Part shown: positions 35,990 through 46,407 of the stretch, piece after piece | Numbering within the stretch: the first letter of the stretch is position 1 | How the letters are laid out: every line of letters starts with the position of its first letter | Assembly (NCBI RefSeq): GCF_022343555.1 | Contig: NZ_JAKQZH010000005.1 | Span: forward strand, 62,001 to 126,000 | Reading direction: 5' to 3' | DNA: 64,000 nucleotides | Origin: Marinobacter sp. C7 | GTDB taxonomy: Bacteria > Pseudomonadota > Gammaproteobacteria > Pseudomonadales > Oleiphilaceae | Notes under the pieces: generated by a model | What the model was told of the DNA's origin: nothing | Databases searched by the model: none | The model's input: the letters and a program-made list of their open reading frames with translations, nothing else | Position numbers and translations under genes: made by a program

Positions 35990-36715
35990 AATTCTCGAGA
36001 AAAAAGTTGACGGATTGACTTTGTCAGTCGCGCGGAGCCCGCTTTTCAGCCACTAACCGATTGATTTCCGGACTTTTTCGGCCCCAATCTGCCCCTAAGA
36101 GTCTAAGAAGCTCATGGAATCGGGGCTTTGAAGCTCTGTTGTGCGACCGGAGGAATACGCCGCATACACGTCAACAATTTGGGTGGTTCGGAGCGGCTGC
36201 GCGCTTAAGGCAGTAGCTGGTTGGTATGATGAATGAGCTTTATCCTGGCACTGTGGGTAGGTCGAAAGTGAAGAGAGGAACTCCCCCTCCTCACTTTGGC
36301 GTGCACCATTCGCCGTAATCGGCATCTTTCCAGAATGTAACGTTTTGGGGGAACAGAGGAGGTTTCGAGGCGGGACTAATCCGAATCACATGGAGTGGAT
36401 CAAATTTTTGGAAGCGACTCCAACCCCGCAATTTGAAAATCCGCAAGTGGATTATTGATATAGAAATCAAAGTTTGGTTGGGCTAATTCCCCGTTCGGTG
36501 TCAGAAGACTTTTTGTTTTGTGTACCCAAGCCCTGTCTCGATTCAAGCATGTGAAAAGGGGGTATATTAGGGGGTACCTTTTTAGATTCCTAAAATTTTA
36601 CGCGTACTTTCATGAGCTTATATTAGAGAAGGAGTCCTGCCGGGGGTACCACAATCCTTTCCAGCCAATTTGAATCAAGCCCTCCCCTTCGTCCAGAGCC
36701 ACCCCGCAACGTCAC
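35990..36715. other. Gene-free stretch, possible island edge
   Basis: About 730 bases without a convincing gene. A 76-residue open frame at 36095-36325 (minus) has no ribosome site or familiar motif. From about 36550 the sequence becomes AT-rich and carries GGGGGTA three times (36558-36564, 36570-36576, 36642-36648). Such GGGGGTA repeats are, from experience, frequent beside attachment sites of tyrosine-integrase elements. To the right the gene content and GC change to a chromosome-like pattern. Confidence 0.4.
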
Positions 36716-37507
36716 TCAGCGTTCGGCAAATACCTGCTTAACCACCGGCATTGCCGAGAACACATTCGGCCAGCCCGCATAAAACGCAAGGTGCGTGAGT
36801 ACCTCAGAGGCCTGCTCCTTGCTCAGACCATTGTCCATCGCCTTGTTCAGGTGAAAAGGAACCTGCTCAACCTTTCCGGCAGCGATCAGTGCACTCACTG
36901 TGACCAGGCTGCGGTCTCTTGGTTCGAGCCCCGGCCTTAACCAAAGATCCAGAAAAAGTGTTTTTTCCGTGTAATCAACAACACCCTGTGATACTTCACC
37001 ATAGGTGTCCTGTACAAACGCCTGTCTTTTGGCCTCGGCTTCCTTGTCCAGCGGCAACAGCTCTGGCGAAACCGAAGGCAGCCGGGAAGCCTCGATCCCT
37101 CGCTTTGCAAAGACATCAGCCGTGACCGCGACCGCAGACATGGCGTTTCCCCAGCCCGAGTAGAAGGCAAGGTGGGTAACCAGTTCGGAGATCTCTGAAG
37201 GTTTTACCCCGTTATCCAGGGCCAAACGAACATGGTAGGGCATTTCAATTTGCTGGTTTCGTGAAATCAGGGCGGCCAGGGTGACCACGCTCCGATCTCG
37301 GGGTGACAGACCCGGCCTGCTCCAAACCTCCTCAAGGACAAGGTTTTGCGTATAAAAGGCGAGCGCGGGCGACACCGACTGGACTTCCGCGGTCGTGGGC
37401 GCACTTGATGGTAATTGAAGGTTGGGGTTTGCAGCCGAGTCCTGAGCAGTCGCTGGGCCCGACATGCAGAGCGCGAGTGGAAACAGAGTTTTGGTCAATC
37501 TTTTCAT
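36716..37507 (-). CDS. Periplasmic tandem carboxymuconolactone-decarboxylase-fold protein
   Basis: 263 residues from ATG 37507, with signal peptide MKRLTKTLFPLALCMSGPATAQ. Two CMD repeats are visible, each with a P-G-L-x-PRDRS(V/L)VT segment and HLAFY(S/A)GW. No CxxC is present, so it is not an AhpD-type peroxidase. CMD proteins are usually cytoplasmic, which makes the export signal unusual. It lies next to a cyclophilin-like secreted protein on the same strand. Confidence 0.8.
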   Translation of the reverse strand: MKRLTKTLFPLALCMSGPATAQDSAANPNLQLPSSAPTTAEVQSVSPALAFYTQNLVLEEVWSRPGLSPRDRSVVTLAALISRNQQIEMPYHVRLALDNGVKPSEISELVTHLAFYSGWGNAMSAVAVTADVFAKRGIEASRLPSVSPELLPLDKEAEAKRQAFVQDTYGEVSQGVVDYTEKTLFLDLWLRPGLEPRDRSLVTVSALIAAGKVEQVPFHLNKAMDNGLSKEQASEVLTHLAFYAGWPNVFSAMPVVKQVFAER

Positions 37508-37573
37508 GACAGTTTCTCTCTTCAAGTAATATTGGAATGTCCGAACTCTGGGAGAGTGAGCCCTGATGCCGGG

Positions 37574-38044
37574 TCAGTCGGCTCGGGAAATGGTCGCAGT
37601 GAAGGTTTCTGTGTGCGTGAGCCGCTCAAGCCCCTTGGTCACTGTCCCAAGATTAATGAGGGATCTGGCGTAGCCGAAATCCCGGTAAAAGATCGCCAGA
37701 TTTCCCCAGGGCGCGTAGTAAGTGAAGCTACCCACCGCCGGGTCGAACCCCTTCGGTGAGCCCTCGGTCGACAGACGGTTCGGAAGGTCACTGACCTTTT
37801 CAATACCGTGATAATCCTTGAATGTCAGCGTCAAAGGCAGTTGCGCCACGAAATCTCTGGTAGCGGCGGAATCTTCCAGAGCGACTTCGACGGTCTCACC
37901 ATCAATTTCCATAATGATCTGCGTTTTACCAGTCATGGATTCACTCCCTGAGGGTTCCGGGTTGGCGTCAGCGGAAACCATCCCCGAGTAACGGATGCAG
38001 ACAAGCAGAAGGAAGACCTTCGAGACGCTCGATGGAGATATCAT
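37574..38044 (-). CDS. Secreted cyclophilin-like-fold protein
   Basis: 156 residues from ATG 38044, with GGAGG eight bases upstream. The N-terminus is hydrophobic (SKVFLLLVCIRYSGMVSA), a probable signal. The mature part reads IIMEIDGETVEVALEDSAATRDFVAQLPLTLTFKDYHGIEK and GSFTYYAPWGNLAIFYRDF, typical of the cyclophilin-like (DUF3830-type) family seen near reductases and CMD proteins. Catalysis is not established. Same strand as the CMD gene 66 bp downstream. Confidence 0.75.
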   Translation of the reverse strand: MISPSSVSKVFLLLVCIRYSGMVSADANPEPSGSESMTGKTQIIMEIDGETVEVALEDSAATRDFVAQLPLTLTFKDYHGIEKVSDLPNRLSTEGSPKGFDPAVGSFTYYAPWGNLAIFYRDFGYARSLINLGTVTKGLERLTHTETFTATISRAD

Positions 38045-38111
38045 TGATCGCCCCTCCAAACGCTACGCTGTCATTTCACAGGTCAGTGGGTTCGTTATTG
38101 CAAGGAATCTG

Positions 38112-39047
38112 CTAGGCAGATTGCTGCACCAGTTTCCGTATATCCTGCATAGGAGGGGCACCAAACATGCGGCTGTATTCGCGGCTGAACTGTGATGGGC
38201 TCTCATAACCGACCTGGAATGCCGCTCTCGAAGCATCCAGGTGTTCTGTCAGCATTAGTCGCCGAGCTTCACTCAGGCGCATCCGCTTCTGAAACTGCAG
38301 CGGCGTCATGGAAGTCATTGCCCGAAAGTGGTGATGAAAAGCAGAGACGCTCAATCCCGCCCTGCTTGCCATATCCTCGATTTTCATAGATTCACTGTAG
38401 TGCTGCTTCAACCACTCAATGGTGCGAACAACGCGATAACCGTGCTGGCCCGAAGCTGCGATCTGACGAAGCCGGGCGCCCTGGTCACCCATCAGTAAAC
38501 GATAGAAGATTTCGCGCTGGATCAATGGCGCCAGAGCAGCAATGTCTTCGGGATGATTGAGCAAGTCCAACAACCGGTTGAAGGCGTCAAGCAAAGGCGC
38601 GGTGACACCACTGACAGCGATACCGAGCGAATTTGCTCCCGGGCGCCCCGCTGGCGCCGGATGCTCCAGCACAAGCTGGGAGAGAGTCCTGAGGTCGATT
38701 TCCATTGTCAGCCCCAGGTATGGACTTTCAGGGCTGGCGTCAATGATCCGCGATACGACAGGCAGATCAATCGACGTGATCAGGAAATGGCTGGCGTCAT
38801 AGACGAACGTATCTTCACCCACAACCACCTGTTTGCGCCCCTGTCCGATCAGGCAAATGCTTGGCGCGAGCATATAACTGGTTGGCTCGGTAGGGTGTTC
38901 CCATCGATGAAGGCTCAGCCCCTGCACTTCCGTATCCAATCGATTGCTGCCGGCCGTTAAGAGGTCAATCTTACTGGCCAGGCCGATCGCTCCTCGGTCC
39001 TCTCCTGAAACTATTTTCGAGGATTCAGACGGTCTGATGCTGCCCAT
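38112..39047 (-). CDS. AraC-family transcriptional regulator
   Basis: 311 residues from ATG 39047, with GGAGG ten bases upstream; a longer frame reaches 39149. An N-terminal AraC-type ligand domain (LAPSICLIGQGRKQVVVGEDTFVYD) is followed by a two-helix-turn-helix C-terminal domain (MASRAGLSVSAFHHHFRAMTSMTPLQFQKRMRL and AAFQVGYESPSQFSREYSRMFG). It probably controls the secreted proteins on both sides, with the cupin gene divergent across 281 bp. Confidence 0.85.
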   Translation of the reverse strand: MGSIRPSESSKIVSGEDRGAIGLASKIDLLTAGSNRLDTEVQGLSLHRWEHPTEPTSYMLAPSICLIGQGRKQVVVGEDTFVYDASHFLITSIDLPVVSRIIDASPESPYLGLTMEIDLRTLSQLVLEHPAPAGRPGANSLGIAVSGVTAPLLDAFNRLLDLLNHPEDIAALAPLIQREIFYRLLMGDQGARLRQIAASGQHGYRVVRTIEWLKQHYSESMKIEDMASRAGLSVSAFHHHFRAMTSMTPLQFQKRMRLSEARRLMLTEHLDASRAAFQVGYESPSQFSREYSRMFGAPPMQDIRKLVQQSA

Positions 39048-39328
39048 TTGTTTCTGTCCTCCGACTCTGACAGTTGCACCCCGAACGTGCATTCGCTCCA
39101 CACGCTGTAGGAAACCCTGATTCAACCTCATTACGTCGCCCGATTTCACCTGTTTCCAGTTTAGCGCGGAGAATCAGGCAAGAATTCGACAGAATCGAGA
39201 TAAGTCCGCGCAGGCCGAGAGTATTGGGCAATAAACCAACAGGATCTTGATAGAGGCGGAATAACGCCAGTGCTCTAATCAATACACACCGCTTAAAGAC
39301 CCTGCAACGCACTTACGGAGACTGCAAC

Positions 39329-39832
39329 ATGCACAGAAAATTGCCCCTCAAAGCAGCCCTGTTGGCCACGCTCAGCCTGACAGCCGGATCAAACGTCATG
39401 GCTGAGCAGGCTCACTCTCAAATCCATTACTCAGCCGATTCGCAGAAATCCTTCGCCGGCCCCCCGGATCTGTTTACCGGTGACGTGCAAGTGGAGATTG
39501 TTTTCCCGAGCAATGAGGTCGCCCACTATTCCGGTGCCTACGTCACTTTCGCGCCCGGCGCCAGAACCGCCTGGCACCTGCATCCTGCTGGTCAACACAT
39601 GATCATCACGGATGGCACGGCATTGACCGGTACCCGCAATGGAGAGGTCATCAGGTTCCAGGAGGGCGAGGCCGTCTGGTGCCCACCCGAACTCGATCAC
39701 TGGCACGCTGCAACCCCGGATGCGCCGATGACGCATTTTGTCGTCACCGCCAGTAAAGACGGTGAGAACGTCATCTGGAAAGAACCAGTTACCGATGAAC
39801 ACTACGAGGCAGCTGTGGCTGCAAGCGAGTAA
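39329..39832 (+). CDS. Secreted cupin-domain protein
   Basis: 167 residues with signal peptide LLATLSLTAGSNVMAEQ. A single cupin: GARTAWHLHPAGQHMIITDG gives two His and the Gln/His metal positions, and WCPPELDHWHAATP supplies the second motif His. Resembles (R)-mandelonitrile lyase-like or carboxymuconolactone-associated cupins. Divergent from the AraC gene; ends in a clear terminator. Confidence 0.8.
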   Translation: MHRKLPLKAALLATLSLTAGSNVMAEQAHSQIHYSADSQKSFAGPPDLFTGDVQVEIVFPSNEVAHYSGAYVTFAPGARTAWHLHPAGQHMIITDGTALTGTRNGEVIRFQEGEAVWCPPELDHWHAATPDAPMTHFVVTASKDGENVIWKEPVTDEHYEAAVAASE

Positions 39833-39839
39833 CCGCAAA

Positions 39840-39870
39840 GCCCCCTCCTGCTCGGAAGGGGGCATTTTTA
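39840..39870 (+). terminator. Terminator of the cupin gene
   Basis: GCCCCCT and AGGGGGC form a seven-bp stem with a ten-base loop, followed by ATTTTTA. It is eight bases past the stop codon. Confidence 0.85.
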
Positions 39871-39889
39871 CAGTCGATTCAATAGAACA

Positions 39890-40750
39890 TCAGTCCTGCC
39901 GGAAAACCGGAAATTCGCTGGCTTCGCCGTAATCCTTGATTTTCTCCAGACCACCAAGCGTCTCCATGTCACGCTCATCGATAACAAAGTCGACGTCAGC
40001 ATTGTTTTTCATGTGGTCGGGCTTGGCGGTTTTAGGCAGCGGCAACAGCCCCAACTGCAAGTCATAGCGGATACACAGCTGCGGCACGGAAACATTATAT
40101 TTCGCAGCCATGCTGACGATCGCCTCATTCTTGAACAACTCCCCGTGACCAACCGGCGAATAGGCCTCAACCAGCATTCCTTTCTCACGCGAATACTGAA
40201 TCAACTCAGTCGGCACATTGCTCACATGGGCCAGAATCTGATTGACCATAGGCGGTACGGTGCAGGCATTCAGAATATTGTCGATGTCCTGTGCCTGGAA
40301 ATTCGAAAGGCCAATCGCGCGGAGTTTACCGGCTTTATAAGCGTCTTCGAGCGCGCGCCACGCGCCCTGGTTCCCCTCGATAAACCGGTCATTTCCGCCA
40401 AAGTCTCCCCAGGGCTGGGGACTGTGGATGATCATCAGGTCGATGTAGTCGAGCCCCATTCGCTCGAGGGAGGCGTCAATTGCGGCGGCCGCGCCCTCAT
40501 AGCTCTTATATTGTGCTGCCAGCTTGGTGGTAACAAAAATCTCTTCACGGCTGATGCCGCTGGCCTTGATACCGGCCGCAACCTCGGCCTCATTTCCGTA
40601 ATCCTGGGCAGAGTCGATGTGCCGATAACCAATGCTAATGGCATCCTTGACGGCTTGTGTGGCGCTCTCCCCCTCAATCATCCAGGTACCCAGCCCAAGC
40701 TTCGGAATCTCAACGCCGTTCGAAAGTGTATAGGTCTCTTCAACAATCAT
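39890..40750 (-). CDS. Aldo/keto reductase (2,5-diketogluconate reductase-like)
   Basis: 286 residues. The catalytic tetrad is D46 and Y51 (HIDSAQDYGNE), K76 (TTKL), and the His in MIIHSPQPW near 109. Additional family marks are GLSNFQAQDI and PLPKTAKPDHMKNN. NADPH-dependent reduction of carbonyl compounds; the real substrate is unknown. It is convergent with the cupin gene and may belong to the AraC-regulated group, but no direct evidence exists. Confidence 0.85.
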   Translation of the reverse strand: MIVEETYTLSNGVEIPKLGLGTWMIEGESATQAVKDAISIGYRHIDSAQDYGNEAEVAAGIKASGISREEIFVTTKLAAQYKSYEGAAAAIDASLERMGLDYIDLMIIHSPQPWGDFGGNDRFIEGNQGAWRALEDAYKAGKLRAIGLSNFQAQDIDNILNACTVPPMVNQILAHVSNVPTELIQYSREKGMLVEAYSPVGHGELFKNEAIVSMAAKYNVSVPQLCIRYDLQLGLLPLPKTAKPDHMKNNADVDFVIDERDMETLGGLEKIKDYGEASEFPVFRQD

Positions 40751-41019
40751 ATTTGTGGCTCCTCGGTATCACCTGAAAAAAATCAGTATTTGCTGATCGA
40801 CTGGATTACAACCAGACCAAATCGGGCGCAATTCATCGTCCAGATTTTCAGCAAGATTCGGCAATTCCTGAAGACACAAAACTCGCGCTTTTTTGCCTAA
40901 AACTCCTGGTTCAAATACTTCTGCGTTTTCTGAAAACCAACAGGCACACCCGTCGCATTCTCCACTCAGCGCCCGCATTCATTTCCTTTCATCGGCCTAG
41001 CCTGATCGCCAGCCCTCGG

Positions 41020-41859
41020 TCATTTACTGAGGTTGGCCGCATGGAAGCGCAGATGCTCTTCGATAAAATTGGCGATGAAATAGTAGCTGTGGTCATAGCC
41101 TTCGTGCCGACGCAGCTTCAGTGGGTAATCGCTGACCTGCGCGGCCGTTTCCAACATCTCTGGCCTCAGCTGTTCAGCCAGAAACCCGTCTGCTTCGCCC
41201 TGGTCTACCAGAGCAGGAATCTTCTGTACCGCTTCACGCATGAGAACACTGGCATCGTAAGCGCGCCAGCTCTGGGTATCTTTGCCGAGGTAAGCGGCGA
41301 AAGCCTTTTTTCCCCAGGGGCAGTTCACCGGGTTACTGATGGGGCTGAAGGCTGACACTGAACGATATTGCTCCGGGTTGCGCAAGGCGACCATCAACGC
41401 GCCGTGCCCCCCCATTGAATGCCCGGCGATAGCCCGTTGATCGCTGACCGGAAAGGTCGACTCAATCAATTGTGGCAGCTCGTTAACCACATAATCGTAC
41501 ATCCGATAGTGACGGTTCCAGGGGGCCTGAGTCGCGTTCACGTAGAAACCGGCACCCTGCCCCAGATCATAACCCTCATCATCAGCGACGCCTTCACCAC
41601 GGGGACTGGTATCCGGCGCCACGATTGCGATACCCAGTTCCGCGGCGACCCGCTGTGCGCCAGCCTTCTGCATGAAATTTTCATCGTTACAGGTCAGCCC
41701 TGACAGCCAGTACAACACCGGCACCTTCTGGCCCCTGGATGTCTGTGGTGGCAGGTAGATAGCGAACCGCATGCTGCAGCTCAGGGTCTCCGAGTGGTGG
41801 CTGTATTGCTTGTGCCAGCCGCCAAAACTCTTATTACAGCTCAGATTTTCGATACTCAT
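41020..41859 (-). CDS. fghA: S-formylglutathione hydrolase
   Basis: 279 residues, standard length. Seen: [30 protein letters not shown], the nucleophile in [11 protein letters not shown], and the C-terminal [16 protein letters not shown] with the catalytic His. It hydrolyses S-formylglutathione to formate and glutathione, the second step of formaldehyde detoxification. It follows adhC by 71 bp on the same strand. Confidence 0.95.
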   Translation of the reverse strand: MSIENLSCNKSFGGWHKQYSHHSETLSCSMRFAIYLPPQTSRGQKVPVLYWLSGLTCNDENFMQKAGAQRVAAELGIAIVAPDTSPRGEGVADDEGYDLGQGAGFYVNATQAPWNRHYRMYDYVVNELPQLIESTFPVSDQRAIAGHSMGGHGALMVALRNPEQYRSVSAFSPISNPVNCPWGKKAFAAYLGKDTQSWRAYDASVLMREAVQKIPALVDQGEADGFLAEQLRPEMLETAAQVSDYPLKLRRHEGYDHSYYFIANFIEEHLRFHAANLSK

Positions 41860-41930
41860 GGAAGATTCCCGGGAAACGATGTGCTCACAGCCCTGCCCGG
41901 TGCCGGAGAGCGGCAGGGCTGTGATGGCGA

Positions 41931-43076
<1,146 letters not shown>

Positions 43077-43290
43077 TTATCAGTGAATTAACGCAGCAGT
43101 CATGCCGTGTTTTGGTAAAAAGGTATGGTATCCATGCCACCAGAAATGATAATCCGGTAAAATATAAAATGACTTTTTCCATACGGTAATAATCAAGCCC
43201 GGCACAATCGCCTGGCGCCCGGCGGGCGTTATCTGGTTTTATCGGAAGCTATGCCGTGCCGATCTCAATCTCTGGTGTGTGGTGGAAACA

Positions 43291-44160
43291 ATGTTCAACT
43301 GGGAAGGCGTCAGTGAATTTGTCGCGGTTGCCGAGGCGGAGAGTTTCACGGCTGCAGGCAAACGATTGGGGATATCAACGGCCCAGGTCAGCAGGCAGAT
43401 CAGTGCACTCGAGAACCGGCTCTCGGCCAAACTGTTCTACCGGACCACCCGCCGAGTGTCAGTGACAGAAGTGGGCAATATTTACTACCAACACTGCCGG
43501 CAGGTATTGGACGGTTTGGAGGAGGCCGAGCGCGCCATCACGAATCTGCAGAGTACGCCAGCCGGAAAACTGAAAATAACCGCTCCGGTCACTTACGGTG
43601 AAAGTACCGTCGCCCCTCTGATCAACAATTTCGTGGCGAAATACCCCGACCTGGATGTCAGGTTATACCTGACCAACCAGACTCTGGACCTCGTTCACGA
43701 GGGCTATGATCTGGCCATCCGCCTGGGCAAGTTGACCGACTCAACGATGATGGCAAAGCGACTGGGCTCACGAACCCAGTATGTCTGCGCATCACCCGAC
43801 TACCTCTCAGCCCAAGGGGTACCCCACTCGCTGTCAGAGCTGGCGCAGCATAACTGTCTGCGAGGGACCCTGGACTATTGGCGTTTTCAGGAAGATGGAA
43901 AAGAACGCAACATCAAGATCAAGGGCAACATGGGCTGTAACAGTGGACGTGCCCTGGTTGATGCGGCACTGAAAGGCATCGGCATCGTCCAACTGCCGGA
44001 TTACTACGTCTTGCCTTATCTCGAATCCGGTAAGCTGGTATCGCTGCTGGACCATCTTCGCGAACCGGACGAAGGTATCTGGGCGCTGTACCCGCATAAC
44101 CGATACCTGTCCCCCAAGGTGCGCATGCTGCTTGATTACCTGGGTGACGAGCTGAGGTAA
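43291..44160 (+). CDS. LysR-family regulator, divergent from adhC-fghA
   Basis: 289 residues from ATG 43291. N-terminal helix-turn-helix FVAVAEAESFTAAGKRLGISTAQVSRQISALENRL in parts, then a substrate-binding domain (GKLKITAPVTYGESTVAP). Divergent from adhC across 232 bp, and LysR regulators of formaldehyde genes are often placed so; its likely targets are adhC and fghA. Confidence 0.88.
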   Translation: MFNWEGVSEFVAVAEAESFTAAGKRLGISTAQVSRQISALENRLSAKLFYRTTRRVSVTEVGNIYYQHCRQVLDGLEEAERAITNLQSTPAGKLKITAPVTYGESTVAPLINNFVAKYPDLDVRLYLTNQTLDLVHEGYDLAIRLGKLTDSTMMAKRLGSRTQYVCASPDYLSAQGVPHSLSELAQHNCLRGTLDYWRFQEDGKERNIKIKGNMGCNSGRALVDAALKGIGIVQLPDYYVLPYLESGKLVSLLDHLREPDEGIWALYPHNRYLSPKVRMLLDYLGDELR

Positions 44161-44278
44161 CTGCTCCCGCCCCCTCCAGCCATGACAAATCGTCGCAGCC
44201 CTGCCCTGGCTCAAGCCCGCCCACCGATCATGTTATATACTTATTCCCTACCAGTAATCGCAACAGGGAGGAGCCCCA

Positions 44279-44857
44279 ATGGCCAAAAAAACTATCGCGG
44301 CGGCCACATTACTTTCGATTCTTTCAATACCTGTTATGGCCCAGTCACCGGCACCAACGACCGATGAACTGGTTTCCGAAGCCCGCTCGAAGGTAAAGGC
44401 ATTCGGGGGCTCCCTGAAACAGGCCCTTCAGGCCGCCATCAAGGAAGGCGGCCTCACCAACGGGATCGGGGTCTGCAACACTGTCGCGCCTGAAATTGCC
44501 GCCAGCAACAGCAATGAGGCGTGGACTATCAGCCGGACCAGCCTGAAGGTCAGGAACCCGGATAACGCACCAACGGAATGGCAGAAGTTGCAGCTGCTGG
44601 CAATGGACAAGCAGCCGATGAAGAACGGCAAGCCTGTAGAAGTCTGGCAGGTTTCGGAGGCCGCCGGACAGCCACCCTTTCAGTACATGAGCGCCATTCC
44701 TACCCAGGAGCTCTGCCTTGGCTGCCACGGCAAATCAATTGATCCTGGCGTCAAAGCAAAACTGGCGGAGCTGTACCCGAACGACCAGGCCACCGGTTTC
44801 TCCGCGGGTGACCTGAGAGGTGCTTTCGTGGTGACCTATCAACCATCCACGAAGTAA
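44279..44857 (+). CDS. Secreted Tll0287-like (DUF3365) haem protein
   Basis: 192 residues with signal peptide ending MAQ near 22. Residues 146-150 are CLGCH, a c-type haem site. The GGLTNGIGVCNTVAPEIA and TSLKVRNPDNAPTEWQ segments are the Tll0287-like pattern. A periplasmic redox or sensor protein; partner unknown. Preceded by GGGAGGAG. Confidence 0.85.
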   Translation: MAKKTIAAATLLSILSIPVMAQSPAPTTDELVSEARSKVKAFGGSLKQALQAAIKEGGLTNGIGVCNTVAPEIAASNSNEAWTISRTSLKVRNPDNAPTEWQKLQLLAMDKQPMKNGKPVEVWQVSEAAGQPPFQYMSAIPTQELCLGCHGKSIDPGVKAKLAELYPNDQATGFSAGDLRGAFVVTYQPSTK

Positions 44858-44864
44858 TCCTCAA

Positions 44865-44893
44865 GCGCATGCTGCCCGTCTGGCAGCATGCGC
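44865..44893. terminator. Hairpin between convergent genes
   Basis: A perfect 12-bp stem, GCGCATGCTGCC with GGCAGCATGCGC around a five-base loop, lies between two convergent genes. No long T-run follows on either strand, but position suggests a two-way terminator. Confidence 0.7.
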
Positions 44894-44898
44894 ACTCG

Positions 44899-45558
44899 TT
44901 ATCCCAGGCAACGGTTGAAGAAGCGGTCCAGATCCCTGACCTCTTCAAGACAGAGGCTGTGTTCCATCGGATAACGATGGTATTCCGGCTTGAAGCCCAG
45001 CTTTTCCAGAGTGCCCGTGGCCGCCTGTCCTAATGACTCCGGGACCACCGGGTCATAACTACCATGACCGACAAAGACCGGGATCTCACGGTTGGCTTCT
45101 GCCAGGCGGATGCTGTCAGCCGTGGCAAAATAGGTGGAGAGCACGAACAAGCCGCCCAGCTTTTGCGGGTAGCTCAGCGCCAGCTCATAGGCCACCGCCC
45201 CACCCTGCGAGAAACCACCAATCAGGATGTTCTCACCAGGGATTCCCTTTTCCAGTTGCTGCTCGATCAGTTGGGCAACCGCATCGGCAGACGCTTTCAA
45301 CTGGGGAGTATCCACTTTCCGGTCGATATCCATGGCAAGGATGTCGTACCAGGCGGGCATTACCATGCCGCCATTCACGGTCACCGGCAGCTCCGGCGCG
45401 TGTGGAAAGATGAACCGCACGGCCTGCTCCCTGGCAAACGCAAGTTCCGGAACCACCGGCTCGAAATCATGGCCACTGGCGCCCAGGCCGTGCAGCCAGA
45501 TAACGGCCACACGGGGATCTTCTCCGGTTTCGATTTCCAGGGTCTGCAAGTCTTTCAT
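44899..45558 (-). CDS. Alpha/beta hydrolase, carboxylesterase/YpfH type
   Basis: 219 residues, the length of the phospholipase/carboxylesterase family. Seen: VIWLHGLGASGHDFEPVVPEL, FPHAPELPVTVNGGMVMPAWYDI, nucleophile in GGFSQGGAVAYELAL, and the C-terminal YPMEHSLCLEEV with the His. Hydrolyses short-chain esters; physiological substrate unknown. Confidence 0.9.
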   Translation of the reverse strand: MKDLQTLEIETGEDPRVAVIWLHGLGASGHDFEPVVPELAFAREQAVRFIFPHAPELPVTVNGGMVMPAWYDILAMDIDRKVDTPQLKASADAVAQLIEQQLEKGIPGENILIGGFSQGGAVAYELALSYPQKLGGLFVLSTYFATADSIRLAEANREIPVFVGHGSYDPVVPESLGQAATGTLEKLGFKPEYHRYPMEHSLCLEEVRDLDRFFNRCLG

Positions 45559-45727
45559 GTTTTCTCCATCGGATGAATGCTTTGGTCACGCACAGGGTAA
45601 CCGATGGCCAAGTCTATATGGAAAGTTTCCAGTGTGGGCGGATTGCCAGCTTGGCCCGGCCCGCGCTACGCCCGGAAACTGGTAACATAGTGCCATCATC
45701 AATATCCGAGACTGTTCGAGAAAAGGT

Positions 45728-46375
45728 ATGTCCCTGAAGTACAGAATTATTCCCGTCACGCCGTTCCAGCAGAACTGCTCCCTGATCTGGTGCGAGGAAA
45801 CCCGCAAGGCCGCCGTGGTGGACCCGGGCGGAGACCTGGACCGGATTCGCGCCGCAGTCGAGCAGGAAGGCGTGGTGGTGGAAAAGATCCTGCTGACCCA
45901 CGCCCACATTGATCATGCCGGCGGCACGGCGGAACTGGCGAAAGATATGAACTTGCCCATCGAAGGCCCCCAAAAGGAAGACCATTTCTGGATCCAGGGT
46001 TTGCCCCAGCAGGCCCAGATGTTCGGCTTTCCGGCGCCAGAGGTGTTCACGCCTGATCGCTGGCTGGAGGACGGCGAAGAAGTGACGGTCGGAAACCAGA
46101 TCCTGGAGGTACTGCATTGCCCCGGACACACCCCGGGGCACGTCGTGTTTTTCCACCGGAAATCCGGGCTGGCACTGGTGGGGGATGTACTGTTCCATGG
46201 CTCTATCGGCCGGACCGATTTCCCCAAGGGCGACTACAACACCCTGGTCCGATCCATCCGGGAAAAGCTGTTCCCACTCGGAGACGGGGTCTCGTTCATT
46301 CCCGGTCACGGCCCCATGTCCACCTTCGGCGAGGAGCGGGCCAGCAATCCTTTCGTATCCGATCACCGGGGCTGA
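45728..46375 (+). CDS. MBL-fold metallohydrolase (glyoxalase II-like, YcbL type)
   Basis: 215 residues. The metal site HAHIDHAGG near 58-66 is followed by HCPGHTPGHVVF and DVLFHGSIGRTDF and a last His in PGHGP. This short form lacks the C-terminal glutathione-binding helices of GloB. Likely thioester hydrolase; cytoplasmic. Confidence 0.9.
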   Translation: MSLKYRIIPVTPFQQNCSLIWCEETRKAAVVDPGGDLDRIRAAVEQEGVVVEKILLTHAHIDHAGGTAELAKDMNLPIEGPQKEDHFWIQGLPQQAQMFGFPAPEVFTPDRWLEDGEEVTVGNQILEVLHCPGHTPGHVVFFHRKSGLALVGDVLFHGSIGRTDFPKGDYNTLVRSIREKLFPLGDGVSFIPGHGPMSTFGEERASNPFVSDHRG

Positions 46376-46407
46376 GCGCAGCCCCGGATCTTCCGGAAAG
46401 GACTCAA

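Noticed and set aside
36095..36325. 76-residue open frame in the gene-free stretch
   Set aside because: No ribosome site, no motif and a Ser/Gln/Thr-rich composition without secondary structure; a transposase remnant was considered but nothing supports it.
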